A stretch of DNA of 64,000 bases from Anisus vortex. Lineage: Eukaryota; Mollusca; Gastropoda; Planorbidae. Where the stretch lies: NCBI GenBank assembly GCA_949126835.1, contig OX421497.1, forward strand, positions 12,123,132 through 12,187,131. Reading direction: 5' to 3'. The notes beneath the pieces were generated by a model. It saw only the letters and a list, made by a program, of their open reading frames with translations. It was not told where the DNA came from and did not search any database. Position numbers and translations under genes: made by a program. Of the stretch, positions 45,065-56,587 are shown in pieces; within the stretch, counting starts at the first letter, position 1; the number at the start of each line of letters is the position of its first letter.

Positions 45065-47311
45065 CTAGTGGTTATGCCCGTCAAAATGACGGAGAAACGA
45101 ACGACTACAATATTACAATATTAGTTAAGTTAAGTTAATATTAATGTTAAGAGAGAAAGAAAAGAGACTATTACAATAAACGTTTCTTTTCGGTATTTAG
45201 TTTGGGTTCTTTTTAATTGTTTCTGACCCTGGCATATGCATAATAATTGTTACTGTCAAGCGTCTGGTATTATAACGTAGCGAACAGTTGTGTTGACTTG
45301 ACTTGTTATTTAAAATAGCCTATTAAATTAACAATAATATACTATCTAACATTTAAAAAAACACACAATACCAAACTATAAAAAGGTAAATAATAAAAAA
45401 AGCGTAGAAAATAATATTTCAATAGGCCTACAATAAAAACTAAAGTGATAACGATTTTTTTCGGTATTTAACTATTGTTCTTGCTTATTGTATTAATAAA
45501 ACAGTGTTGAGAAATTTTCTTTCGGTATTTAGTTTTTGATATTTTTATTTGTTTCTGGTCGACCTGACCCTGGCATATGCATAAGAATTGTTACTGTCAA
45601 GCGTCTGGTATTATAACGTAGCGAACAGTTGTGTTGACTTGACTTGTTATTTAAAATAGCCTATTAAATTAACAATAATAGGCCTATACTATCTAAAAGA
45701 AAAAAAAACACAATACCAAACAATAAAAAGGTAAATAATAAAAAAAAGCGTATAAAATAATATTTCAATACAATAAAAACTAAAGTGATAACGATTTTTT
45801 TGGTATTTAATTTTTGTTCTTGCTTATTGTATTAATAAAACAGTGTTGAGTATGTTTCTTTAGGTATTTATTTTTTGTTATTTTTTTGTTGTTTCTGGTC
45901 GACCTGACCCTGACATATGCAAAGAATTGTGGCCTCAAGGACTGGCGTAGTGTGTAAACCGCCGATACATTCCCATTAAGAATACACTGGCGGGCGAACG
46001 CATGGGGAACAGGTCCATTACACTGCCGAGAGGTCACTGGTCCCGGGGGGGGGGGGGGGGAAGCAATGTACGATGCAATCCCGTCTCGAGAACCACCCGG
46101 TTCCTGGATGCATGTACCTATAGTATAGGATTTGTGCTACCGGGTGACAGTGCAGGTATACGGGCGAGCCACTACGATAATGATCCTTAGGGGAACCGCA
46201 GTGAACGATCGCTGGGCTGCGGAAACCTTCCCTGTTACATGGCACACCACGCCTTAGGTGTGGCGTGGGGTGACTGGAGCCCGTACAGAGATTGCTCAAT
46301 CCTAAGCGTTACGCCCTGGACACAAGAGCCGAAAGGCTAGTCCGGGTTTTTTAAAGAGACTTTTTAATTCGATATTAAAATGTAGCGAACAGTTGTGTTG
46401 ACTTGACTTGTTATTAATTATATTAAATTAAAAATAATATACTATCTGAAAGAAAAAAAACATAAATACAAAACAATAAAAAAGGTAAAAAATATTTTTA
46501 AAAAATAGAAAATAATATTTCAATGAAATAAAAACTAAAGTGAGAAAGATTTTTTCGGTATTTAATTTTTGTTCTTGCTTATTGTATCAATAAAACAGTA
46601 TTGATAATGTTTCTTTCGGTATTTAGTTTTTATTTTATATTGTTGCTGTCAAGCTTATGGTACCCGGTATTTGAAAGTAATCATTTAGAAGCCTAACTTG
46701 TTTTTTTTTATAATTCGTATCATTTAATTTATAAAGTGTATAAAGTCGCCTTCTTTTAAAGGATATTCTCAATAGCAACGTAAATCCATTAAATAATTAA
46801 AACATGTGGTTACTTTTTCTTAAAAGGATAATGCAAACATCAATAATGAAAAAAGAAATAATTTCCTAGACATTACGTCATACGCTAGTATTTTGTTTAA
46901 AGTAAACCATTGAAACTCTCCAAGCCAAATTGCGGTGCCTAACTTTTAAAAAAGGTCTCGCCACATTAAAAAAACAACAGTAGAATTGGGAAAACCCGGA
47001 AAGACCCTCGCGTTCAACATAGTGAATGTCGCGTTCAACATAGTTAATGAACGGAAGTGGCCATTTGCTATGTACCGTTATATTTATTTGCATAGATGAA
47101 TATGACATTTTGGATTTTTTTAATCAACGCATTTATGATTATAAGTGATAAAATAAAATTATCTTTTGGAGGACGTTTCCAATTTATACATTTAATTTTT
47201 GGCCCGAATAGTCAAACGGCTTAGGAGCCTATAGCGAACAAACATATATATATAAATATATATATATATAAACAAACATATAAACGAACTCACGGTAATT
47301 ATATATGTTGA
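45065..47311 (-). mobile_element. Non-autonomous Helitron, copy 2 (with cargo)
   Basis: The 5' end reads TCAACATATATAATTACCGT on the minus strand from 47311, after a host A (complement of 47312). The 3' end has hairpin CCGTCATTTTGACGG, nine bases, then CTAG (45068-45065) and a host T. It is very similar to copy 1, indicating recent amplification. It is longer (2247 against 1914 bp) because the core segment with GTTGACTTGACTTGTTATT occurs three times (about 45290, 45630 and 46395), against two in copy 1. The cargo is at about 45925-46335. There is no Rep/helicase. Confidence 0.92.
45925..46335 (-). repeat. GC-rich Helitron cargo segment, copy 2
   Basis: Nearly identical to 12016-12438 in reverse complement. 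The homopolymer is 16 G here against 18 C in copy 1, with a nearby T/C difference. The frame that is open in copy 1 is split here, which argues against coding function. Confidence 0.8.
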
Positions 47312-48219
47312 TTATTCGAAATTTGAATTACTCGACCGTTTTACTTTGTGCCCTTAACATGACGTGAAATAAGTTCTTCAACGTAATAACCTTATTTCCC
47401 GTATATGTTGTCAACCGCAACACTTTCTTGATAAACCGCAAATTCAACGTAAACATCCCCTAACCCCATTATGGACACGATGAACGGTGCAATATACACA
47501 CTCAGTTTAAAGCTCAGACTTTAACGCTCTTCTTCCACGTGCCATGCAAGTCCCAGGAAAAAGATTTATGGAGCTAACAGAACTCTATTCCATTTTAGCT
47601 TATAATGTAGTAGAGCTACAAGAACATGTTATGGAACAGCTCCGTGCAAGCTCAGATAACTCTCAGAAAGCTCAGAGGAGATTTATGTCCCTTTGCTTAT
47701 CCCCCTCGCACTCGATTTATTGCGCCATATGTCCTAAGCAGATATTTCGCCTCGGTATGGTTAAATCCTAGCCAAAAGAACGCGAGTACTTTTGAGTGCG
47801 ATGGTTTTTAAACATTGACTGCTCTGATCAAAACCCGTTTTAGACTATAATAATACTTGAATTCTATACTCGCTGGAAATTATCTACTTGGTTGGGCCTT
47901 AAATTTGGATTAGTTGCAATTATCTGTCTTTAGTGTTTGTTATATTTAAAACTTTTTTTTTTACTTATAAAAGGTCGTTATTGTGGAACGACCTCTCCAA
48001 AGTCATTTTTAAGCCTGGAGCTGCGCGCGCACTTTTGATTCCTTATCTAGTACAGTGGCAATCTGCGAATGGTATCTCACGTTATCAAAGACGAAATTTC
48101 CACAAATTGTCAAGTCGCTAGTGATAGCATACTGTTAGTTAGCAGTGGTGTACTAAAAATTGGTGCGATCTGTAAAAACTTTGGTTTCGAAACGTATGAG
48201 GTTTCTTGTACCTAACTGC
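47312..48219. other. Spacer, nothing recognised
   Basis: Plus frame 47544-47771 (75 codons) overlaps a second frame. Codon pattern and the predicted peptide show no known motif. It could be an exon fragment of an unknown repeat. Confidence 0.35.
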
Positions 48220-48423
48220 GGCACGGCGGCCGCGGTGCAGCGCGTAAGGATGCCATGCCGAATTTTCTGGGTTCGAATCTTGGTGAAAGCTATGATTTGT
48301 TTTCTGGAAATGAGCTTTAATGGGTAACTTACATTAATTGGGTTAAGTAAAGACGGCTATGCAATGTGCTGGCCACACAATCATGTATGAACGCTTCTTC
48401 ACCATATCATTTACATTACTTAC
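48220..48423 (+). mobile_element. SINE-A, diverged with deletions
   Basis: GGCACGGCGGCCGCGGTGCA head, GGGTTCGAATCTTGG B-box region, GCTGGCCACACAATCA body and ACATTACTTACT end. ~60 bp shorter than the full element. Confidence 0.85.
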
Positions 48424-48609
48424 TGGAGGACTTCAAGATCCCAAGTTATCATATCTGATGTTTGGCTATGTCATTTTATGCATATATTGTCCTTATAAAC
48501 ATATATAAAGAGAGATAGTGATAAACTAGATGTCACGTTAAATGCATATAATGTCCTTATAAATATATATAAAGATAGTGATAAACTAGATGTCACATTA
48601 AGTGTAATC

Positions 48610-48876
48610 TCATAGACACCACAACTATACATAGGACTGCGCTCATTTAAATCTGTGGCGCCATCTTTAAGGAACAGTTTGCCTCAGACACTGGAAGAAT
48701 CTGAGAAAAGAGAGTCTTTTAAAAAGAACTTAAAGACCTTTCTCTTTGGCTAGTGCATGAGTGCCTTATATACTAATGCATCTGGTACTGCAATTCACAA
48801 CAAAAGCGCTCTGAGCATGCTAAATTTAATAGCATGGATATAAGCGCTATAAAAAAATCACCATTATTTTTATTAT
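48610..48876 (+). pseudogene. LINE 3' end relic
   Basis: The conceptual reading LYIGLRSFKSVAPSL, then NSLPQTLEESEKRESFKKNL and KTFLFG matches the C-terminus of CR1/L2-type LINE proteins (W/RNSLP...FK..LKT.LF). The 3' UTR and GCGCTATAAAAA at about 48843 follow. Related in type to 7155-7925 but not the same copy or subfamily. Frame shifts are present. Confidence 0.7.
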
Positions 48877-50035
48877 ATATATTTTTATAAAAACTAATCA
48901 AATATTTTGTTTTTAAGTTACAAAAATTAAGGCATAGAGTCTAGTATTTATAATACAAAAAGAATTAAATTGTAAGAAATACATCATTACAATAATACAA
49001 TATAAAACACAAAGGACATAGTGGTGGAGTATTGTAATCCTTTTATGAATACATGTTAACATCTCTATTTATATGGTCCAATCGTTTTGTTGTTGTTGTT
49101 GTTGTTGTTTTTTTGCGTAAGGAATAATGATAATTGGTTTGCCAATTCTTTTTTATATTTTTACTTTTCGATAATTTTGATATTTGAATCAAAAATTGTT
49201 TCTTGACGGAATGTTTCTATTGAAATAATCAACAAATTAAAAAAAAATCTCTGAAGAAGAGGAAATTGTGAGTGAGGTGTGGCTGGGGAAACAAGACAGA
49301 GCCAAGTAATTTAAAATTTAATCTCAATAGAAAAGGAATAAAAAATAAAGTTCTTGAAGATTGAAAGAAGGAGTTTGAAGTTCTCCGTGGAGGAGAGTTG
49401 AAGCGGCCAATGAACGGGTTGAAAGCAAACAGGTTGGAAATGTGGGGAGGGGGGTCTATTGATGTCCTTGGATGACCTCTATGTAGAGCCAAGGGCAAGG
49501 GGTCAGGGGGGTGACTGATTGATAGATCATATCTGTGGGCGTCAACGAAGAAAAAAAGGGGCGGTGGGAGAGGGGAGAGGTGAGGTGTTGTTATGATCCG
49601 TAAAGAACCCTAGTGAAAAACCGTGTGTGTTTGTGTGTCTGTGTGTGTGTGTGTCTCTCTCTCTCTCTCTGTGTGTGTCTTTCTCTGTGTGTGTGTGTGT
49701 GATTCTGGGGCTAACAAATTTGGCGTGATGATCGATGCTGGTTTCCTTTTGGTTTCCACTGGTAGTTATTCCATCATGGAGACCAGCTACTATAAATATG
49801 ATGACATTTATAGAGTGGTAATTATTTTCTTCTGTCCATGTCCTACTTTGAAAAACAAATAAAATTCGTATATAGGTCATTGGTGGCGCCGCTTAAGGTG
49901 CCCGTATTCCAAGGCTTAAATCTCTCCCTGTTCGCCCCCCCCCCATTACTGAAATGGACTGCGTGACGACAGTAGTATAGTGACTTGTTAGGTGCATACG
50001 AAAACATGTACCAGGCATTGTACAACTAAAGAAAA
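48877..50035. other. Spacer with GT/CT microsatellite at 49622-49702
   Basis: (GT)n, (CT)n, (GT)n compound tract; GTTGTTGTT at 49090. Otherwise no feature. Confidence 0.5.
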
Positions 50036-50175
50036 GAAGACGCGGTGGCTCAGCCGCTTAGCGCGTCGTATTGTCATTTCGGGCGGCTCAGGATCAAATC
50101 CAAGTTTTAAAAACGCAAGAAATTGCCTGGGAGGTGGATCTGAGTTTACAAACCCCTTCAGAGTACCTAATATGT
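50036..50175 (+). mobile_element. SINE-like element, third tRNA-like head
   Basis: GACGCGGTGGCTCAGCCGCT (A-box-like GTGGCTCAGCCG) and GGATCAAATCC (diverged B box) spaced as in a tRNA, then GGGAGGTGGATCTGAG. Only one copy is present in this window, so its limits are uncertain. Confidence 0.5.
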
Positions 50176-50444
50176 ATGTTAGATAGACATCTGTACAAGA
50201 GTATAAGTGTGTATGTAGTTGTTTAGCTCTCTAGCGTTCAAGACAGTCATAGTGAGCGTACCACTACATGTCAAATCTGTTGAAAATGAGAACATTATGA
50301 CATCAATATAGGGTTAACAGAGTTGCTTTTACCAGTATCGGTATCCACTTAATACAATGGGATCGTCCGACCAACACATTTCCCAAACAACTTTACTTTC
50401 ACTATCGTATATTAGCTACGCTTAAGGCTGTGTTTTTTTCTGGT
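50176..50444. other. Spacer, nothing recognised
   Basis: No feature. Confidence 0.4.
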
Positions 50445-50526
50445 AAAGCTGACCACATAATCTCCCTGCATGCCGTGGCCAAAGTAACTGGTGAGCGCTC
50501 CTGGTCCGAGAGGATACTTTACTTTT
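50445..50526 (+). mobile_element. SINE-A 3' fragment
   Basis: GCTGACCACATAATC, GCCGTGGCCAAAGTAACTGG and GGATACTTTACTTTT. The GATA array follows immediately. Confidence 0.8.
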
Positions 50527-50532
50527 AATACT

Positions 50533-50835
50533 TACATATATATTGATAGTTAGATAGATTAAATGTATAGATAGAAATATAGAAATATAGATAGATAAAT
50601 AGATAGATAGATAGATAGATGATAAATAGATATAGATAGATAGATTGATAGATCGATGGATTGATAGATTGATGGATTGATAGATTGATAGATTGATAGA
50701 TTGATAGAGTGATAGATTGATAGATTGATAGATTGATAGATTGATAGATTGATAGATTGATACATTGATACATTGATACATTGATACATTGATACATTGA
50801 TACATTGATACATTGATACATTGATAGATAGATAT
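50533..50835. repeat. GATA / GATT / GATACATT array
   Basis: Blocks of GATA (50570-50640), then the 8-mer GATTGATA (50645-50760), then GATACATT x8 (50760-50825). Each block is a one-step variant of the neighbour. Ser/Ile/Tyr/Gln frames on the minus strand are translated repeat. Confidence 0.95.
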
Positions 50836-50859
50836 AGTTAAATATATTCTGAATTAAGT

Positions 50860-51075
50860 ATTGATCCATGGGGTCGGTAAAGCTGCGTTCATCAGTTTCA
50901 ATGGCCATGTCATACTAGGGGATTGTGTGGCCAGCCGCCTTTAAAGGCTTTAAAACCCCTACTAAAGTCATGTACCCATCAGAGCTGGGTAGACTCAGGG
51001 ACATCCACTAGACCCGAGAACAGATTCTAGCCTTCAATAGGATTCGAACCCAGCATTCGGCCCCCGTGTCCCCAG
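50860..51075 (-). mobile_element. SINE-A copy next to Helitron copy 3
   Basis: GATTGTGTGGCCAGCC, CCCATCAGAGCTGGGTAGAC and the B-box complement GGATTCGAACC. The head is degraded. It ends 20 bp before the Helitron. Confidence 0.88.
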
Positions 51076-51095
51076 TTCGAATAACTATATGTATA

Positions 51096-51698
51096 CTAGG
51101 AGTTATGTCCCGTCAAAATGACGGAGCAACGCATAATAACAATGTGTTTCGTTCAAAGAGAAAGAAAAAATAACAAATAATATTAAAATAAAAACTGTAG
51201 TGAGAAAGTTTCTTTCGTTATTTTGTATTTTTGTATTTTTTATTATTGTTTACGGTCGCCTGGCCCTGGGATATGCATATGAATTGTTGCTATCAAAGTT
51301 CTGACTTCTTATCCATAATATCAAACAAACAATAATACTATCAAAAGGAAAAAAAAAAAGTAAATAATAAAAAAAAGTAGACAGCAAAATATTTCGCAGA
51401 ACAGGAAAACCAAGTCCCGCAACACACGTAATTTAAATGCATTTCAAAGGCATGTCATTCTAAAATGGCACTCAGTTCAGAACTTCAACATACGGTGATT
51501 ATCAATTGGTCTAAGTTTATTTAAAAAAATTAATTAACGAATTAAGCAATATGTTTTTATAACTAAAAAAAAATTCGGAGGATGTTTCCAATTTATACAT
51601 TTACCTTTTGACCCGATTAGTCAAACGGCTTAGGAGCCTAGAGAGCACACATATATAAATTTACTTATAAACAAACTCACGGTAATTATGTATATTGA
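51096..51698 (-). mobile_element. Non-autonomous Helitron, copy 3 (no cargo)
   Basis: The 5' end reads TCAATATACATAATTACCGT on the minus strand from 51698, after host A (complement of 51699). The 3' end has the same hairpin CCGTCATTTTGACGG, ten bases, CTAG (51099-51096) and host T (complement of 51095). At 603 bp it holds one core unit and lacks the GC-rich cargo. It is more diverged than copies 1 and 2 and may reflect an older, simpler form of the family. Confidence 0.9.
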
Positions 51699-52129
51699 TT
51701 GATATGTACAGTATATCCACACAAAGAGTGAGGGAATAGAATAAAAGGATAGAAAAACATAATCTTATAAATTATTTAATAATAAATTTTAAGCGTTCGA
51801 ATACTAGTAATTTAAAAAAAAGAATTCAACGTAGCTTAATTCTGATTGCACCACGTTTATAAACAAAGAAATCAGGAATGAAATCTAGACAATTGACTAT
51901 CTCCCTTGACTGTCTAAAATAATACATATAGATCTCTGATTGTGTCTAGTCTATGTAGATCTATATTCAGTGCGATCCTTCAGAAACTAATCTATAATAT
52001 TACGTCTTACATGGTTTAGCTCTTTCACTTATTGTTTTCCATAGAGACAAAGAAATGTTAGATTCTCCTTTTTCTTTTCTTATAACTGGACGAAGATAGC
52101 ACTTTTTCTCTATTCTTACTACTTGGTGA
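51699..52129. other. AT-rich spacer
   Basis: Nothing recognised. Confidence 0.4.
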
Positions 52130-52515
52130 ACTCTTTCTCTCTCACTTTCTTGTTTTCTTTGGCTTTTTCTCTCTTTTTCATTCTCTCTCTCTTTCTGTCT
52201 CTCTCTCTTTCAGATTCTTACCTTATCCTGCTTATTCTGACTCTTTCTCAATCACTGTCTCTATAATTCTATTTTCTATTTTCCTCTTTTTAATTTTTTG
52301 CTCTCTCTCTCTCTCTTTTCTAGTCTTTCTCTGTTTCTCTCTTTCTCTCCTTACTTCTCACTATAACTATGCCTTAATATCATTTCATTATTTTTTCTTT
52401 GTCTCCTCTCACTATTTATGTCATTCTCTTTCTCTCTCATTTCTCGTTTTCTTTCTCTCTTGTTATCTCTCTCACATTTTCTCTTTTCTATATCTTTATT
52501 TATTTAAAAAAAAAT
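52130..52515. repeat. Pyrimidine-rich tract
   Basis: CTCTTTCT-rich, irregular. It grades into the 76-bp array and continues after it at 53591-53725. Confidence 0.8.
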
Positions 52516-53590
52516 TCTACCTATCTTTGTCTGTCAATCTATATATTTATCTCGTGCCCTCCCTTCCTCTACATATTCTATCTTTGTACCTACTCTCTAT
52601 CTTTGTCTGTCAATCTATATATTTATCTCGTGCCCTCCCTTCCTCTACATATTCTATCTTTGTACCTACTCTCTATCTTTGTCTGTCAATCTATATATTT
52701 ATCTCGTGCCCTCCCTTCCTCTACATATTCTATCTTTGTACCTACTCTCTATCTTTGTCTGTCAATCTATATATTTATCTCGTGCCCTCCCTTCCTCTAC
52801 ATATTCTATCTTTGTACCTACTCTCTATCTTTGTCTGTCAATCTATATATTTATCTCGTGCCCTCCCTTCCTCTACATATTCTATCTTTGTACCTACTCT
52901 CTATCTTTGTCTGTCAATCTATATATTTATCTCGTGCCCTCCCTTCCTCTACATATTCTATCTTTGTACATACTCTCTATCTTTGTCTGTCAATCTATAT
53001 ATTTATCTCGTGCCCTCCCTTCCTCTACATATTCTATCTTTGTACATACTCTCTATCTTTGTCTGTCAATCTGTATATTTATCTCGTGCCCTCCCTTCCT
53101 CTACATATTCTATCTTTGTACATACTCTCTATCTTTGTCTGTCAATCTATATATTTATCTCGTGCCCTCCCTTCCTCTACATATTCTATCTTTGTACATA
53201 CTCTCTATCTTTGTCTGTCAATCTATATATTTATCTCGTGCCCTCCCTTCCTCTACATATTCTATCTTTGTACATACTCTCTATCTTTGTCTGTCAATCT
53301 ATATATTTATCTCGTGCCCTCCCTTCCTCTACATATTCTATCTTTGTACATACTCTCTATCTTTGTCTGTCAATCTATATATTTATCTCGTGCCCTCCCT
53401 TCCTCTACATATTCTATCTTTGTACATACTCTCTATCTTTGTCTGTCAATCTATATATTTATCTCGTGCCCTCCCTTCCTCTACATATTCTATCTTTGTA
53501 CATACTCTCTATCTTTGTCTGTCAATCTATATATTTATCTCGTGCCCTCCCTTCCTCTACATATTCTATCTTTGTACATACTCTCTTTCT
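52516..53590. repeat. 76-bp satellite-like tandem array
   Basis: About 14 nearly identical units. Each contains CTATCTTTGTCTGTCAATCT, TTATCTCGTGCCCTCCC and TCCTCTACATATTC. Period 76 is not a multiple of three, so one unit is read in all three frames in turn. All three are stop-free, giving overlapping plus-strand frames of 441, 410 and 376 codons. Two unit types are segregated: GTACCTAC in the first ~5 units and GTACATAC in the rest. The peptides are hydrophobic, Leu/Ser/Tyr/Ile-rich, with no known domain. Confidence 0.97.
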
Positions 53591-53677
53591 TTGTCCATTT
53601 CTCTCTCTCCTTCTTTCTCTCATTCAAATTTTTTTATTACTATTCTTTTTCTCTCTCTATCTTTCTCTCTCATTCAT

Positions 53678-53722
<45 letters not shown>

Positions 53723-53725
53723 AAC
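53591..53725. repeat. (CT)n-rich tract
   Basis: Ends in a nearly pure CT run at 53680-53722. Confidence 0.93.
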
Positions 53726-54029
53726 TATAAATCTATCGACTGTGTGCTTGTGTCCCTAAAGACAGATCACAGAAGAACAGAGGGAGTCATTAATACCCTT
53801 TCATCTTGACCCGGGGGGGGGGAGATATGAGAGAGATGGGATCAAACTTTCATATAAATATATGCCCCCACCCCCCTCTCCCATCTCCACCCAATGCCCG
53901 GTTAGTCACTATGAAGAACTTCTAACTATCGGTTGAATATGCCAAAGTTTTCGACCACAGCTTCCTAGCTCATATGTCACTGACATAGATAAACTCCACC
54001 GAAAAAGTATGATTGCAATATTTTTTTGT
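53726..54029. other. Spacer with G run at 53812-53821
   Basis: No gene was recognised. Confidence 0.4.
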
Positions 54030-54450
54030 GCATGTGTGTGTGTGTATGTAATGTGTATGTGATTGTATTTATGAATATATGTGTGTGTATGTAATGTGTA
54101 TGTGATTGTATTTATGTATATATGTGTGTGTGTATGCAATGTTTATGTGATTTTATTTATGTATATATGTGTGTGTATGTAATGTGTATGTGATTGTATT
54201 TATGTATATATATGTGTTTGTGTGTAATGTGTATGTTATTCTATTTATGTAGGCTACATATGTGTGTGTATGTAATGTGTGGGTGATTTTATTTATGTAT
54301 ATATGTGTGTATGTATGTAATGTCTATTTGGTTGTATTTATGTATATATGTGTGTATGTATGTAATGTGTATTTGGTTGTATTTATGTATATATGTGTGT
54401 ATGTAATGTGTATTTGGTTATATTTATGTATATATATATATGTGTGTGTG
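54030..54450. repeat. TG-rich minisatellite, ~43-50 bp unit
   Basis: About nine units containing TATGTAATGTGTATGTGATT and GTATTTATGTATATATGTG. Later units have ATTTGG in place of ATGTGA. Unit length varies through GTGT and TATA slippage. Confidence 0.9.
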
Positions 54451-54499
54451 TGTAGGGGACGGGAAAAATGCCACACTCGTTATATCACATGTAGGCTAC

Positions 54500-54904
54500 C
54501 GACCCCTCGCTTCTGGAGGTGCCCCGTTTCTCTCTGACAACCATAGGCCTGGGGTCCTTCCTAATACCTGGCCCGAACGTATGGAATCTACTTCCCATCC
54601 TACTCATCGAACAAGTTCTGTCGTCACTTTAAAAAAAGAACTTGAAACTTATTATTTTAATATTTACATTTTTTGGACCGATACTGTTTTCCTTTAATAT
54701 AACGTCCGATAATACTACATTTATTTTCTTTGTCCTATTGTTTGTACAGTTTTAAATTAGTAATTTAGTTTTACATCCTTTTCAGCCTAGAGAATTATAT
54801 CCATGTTCTTGGTTGTTCGTTGCTCAATGTTAAATACGATCTGAGCTTACATTATGTTTGTTGACAGCGCTATATAAATATTATTATTATTATTATTATT
54901 ATTA
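54500..54904 (+). pseudogene. LINE 3' end with (ATT)n tail
   Basis: The readings RFSLTTIGLGSFLIPGPNVW and RTSSVVTLKKELETYYFNIY, in different frames, match the LINE at 7155-7925 (RFSLTTVGLRAFSVFGPKVW... TLKTHYFNIY). The 3' UTR carries GAGCTTACATTATGTTTGTT and GACAGCGCTATATAAATATT, then (ATT)n to 54904. 5'-truncated and frameshifted. Same LINE family as 7155-7925 and 12957-13222. Confidence 0.88.
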
Positions 54905-55826
54905 CCAGACGATCATTATATCACATGCAGCTTGGCGCTATAAGAATGGAAAACAACAACTTAATCTTTTTTTTTGTTGCATCTTGTGCCAGAGTAAATA
55001 TATCCTGAATGTGAAAAACAATAATTACTGTTTTATAGACTAGTCTGGGATTATTTCCCCTTTAGAGACTTTAGTAACGCAGAGGTTGAGAGGAGTGGGC
55101 TCAGTTACACAAAGTATCAATGCACAGTGGGCTTTCACCCCGCTCTTCAAGTATACATTTTTGCTAGTGTTTTTTTAAATATAATTTGAAGCAAAAGCTA
55201 GCTAAATCTGTTTTATAACTTGGTAGATTTAGGGTTTAATTATTTAACAAAGCGTAATGTTTTCGATGGTTGCATAATGTCGTTGTAATGACGTCACAAT
55301 GACGTAAAATTGTAGCTGTTACTGGCACTGAACAACAACAACGACAACAACAAAAAAAGTAAGTCTACGGGAATGAATATCTTAAGTTACTACCAGATGG
55401 CGGCTGTAGCAGATCTATATATAGCCTCGCTTGACCTGAATAAATAGTCTTGACACAGATAAATGGTCTTGACCCGGAAACACCAGGCAACGCTCGCAGA
55501 TGTGGATTGTGGGAAGGATGGAGGGTCTGGGGGTGGGGTTGTTTCTATGATGAATAGCAGCTGGTCGTTGAACGGGACAGTCCGAGATCAAATCATTACG
55601 TCACATCGTCCGCGGCGCTACAGGGAATGAAAGTAAATATGTTTTGCTAAGACACCACGCTGTGCCACGTTGTTCAATGTAGCCTTGAGCATAGCAAAAG
55701 GGATAATGGACAAAAATTTACAAAGATTAATAACTAAACAGGTAGGGAGTGGACCGCCTGGCCTACATTAGCACTTAAAGGGTGTGACAAGGGCGAGAGA
55801 TGATGACACAACAGTTGACAATGGTG
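54905..55826. other. Spacer, no gene recognised
   Basis: 55370-55640 is more GC-rich and non-repetitive. No domain or exon was recognised. Confidence 0.4.
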
Positions 55827-55834
55827 TTCTAAAC

Positions 55835-56005
55835 CAAGGTTCGGCAACCTACGGCACGCGTGCCAAACTTGGCAAGCAAAACGATTTTAATGGCACGCGA
55901 AAAAGCAATCCAAGAAAAGGGCATGATAACTTTAGGTTGTTGGCACGCTGAATGCATTAGAAATTCTAGTTTGGCACACTCTTATCCAAATTTTGCCGAG
56001 CCCTG
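55835..56005 (-). mobile_element. 171-bp deletion derivative of the Buster-like hAT
   Basis: Both termini of the hAT family are kept: left CAAGGTTCGGCAACC then GGCACGCGTGCCAAACTTGG; right TTTGCCGAGCCCTG. The interior is gone. Flanks TTCTAAAC (55827-55834) and CTCTAAAC (56006-56013) agree at 7 of 8 bases and have a central TA. It is in opposite orientation to elements A-C. Confidence 0.9.
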
Positions 56006-56013
56006 CTCTAAAC

Positions 56014-56436
56014 GACACAGATAGGGGAATGTGAAGAAAAGTATAATATAAAGATATTAAGTATATAATAGAAGAAGAAAGTAAAAAAGTCAAAACAAAA
56101 TGCATGATACATAATTAAGGGCATTTTTTAGAACGTAGATGTGAAGAAATAAACATACTACCAGCCTTGTTTCAAGAAACTTACTCAATTCTATTAATTT
56201 ATAATTAGACTATTCGAAACACCTAAAAATCGATACAAATGAAACTTACTACTACACCCAGTAAATATTTATATGACTGTATCAATTAAGATTACATTAA
56301 GAAGTACAACAAATTTTTTTTTTAGAAAACAGCTGTAAATCTGACAAGTGCGACAGCAATAATTTGGTCAATCAATGAAATTCTAGATGTGAAAGCTAAG
56401 AGCAAAGTAGTTATAATTATTATGTAAAAAAAAAAA
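56014..56436. other. AT-rich spacer
   Basis: Nothing recognised. Confidence 0.4.
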
Positions 56437-56587
56437 AGTAAAGTACCCTTCGGACCAAAGTGATTCGTAGGGACGTTGAAGCGAAATTCAGCAGTTTCTG
56501 TTGCCACGGCATACTAGGTTATTGTGTGGCCAGCACTATGCACTGCCGACTTTACTTTTACCCCGGCCCTATGAATCAATTTGATCA
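56437..56587 (-). mobile_element. Rearranged SINE-A (fold-back of 3' ends)
   Basis: 56437-56561 is a minus-strand SINE-A 3' half (AAGTAAAGTACCC, GCCACGGCATACTAGG, ACTTTACTTTTACCCC). It is joined directly to GGCCCTATGAATCAATTTGA (56564-56583), which is the 3' part of SINE-A on the plus strand. The tRNA-like head is missing. Confidence 0.75.

Noticed and set aside
47544..47771. 75-codon frame as a gene fragment
   Set aside because: No match to any family I recognise and no second copy in the window to support it.
52399..53809. Three overlapping plus-strand frames of 376-441 codons as possible membrane proteins
   Set aside because: They are the same 76-bp tandem unit read in three frames; no start context, domain or codon signal separates one as genuine.
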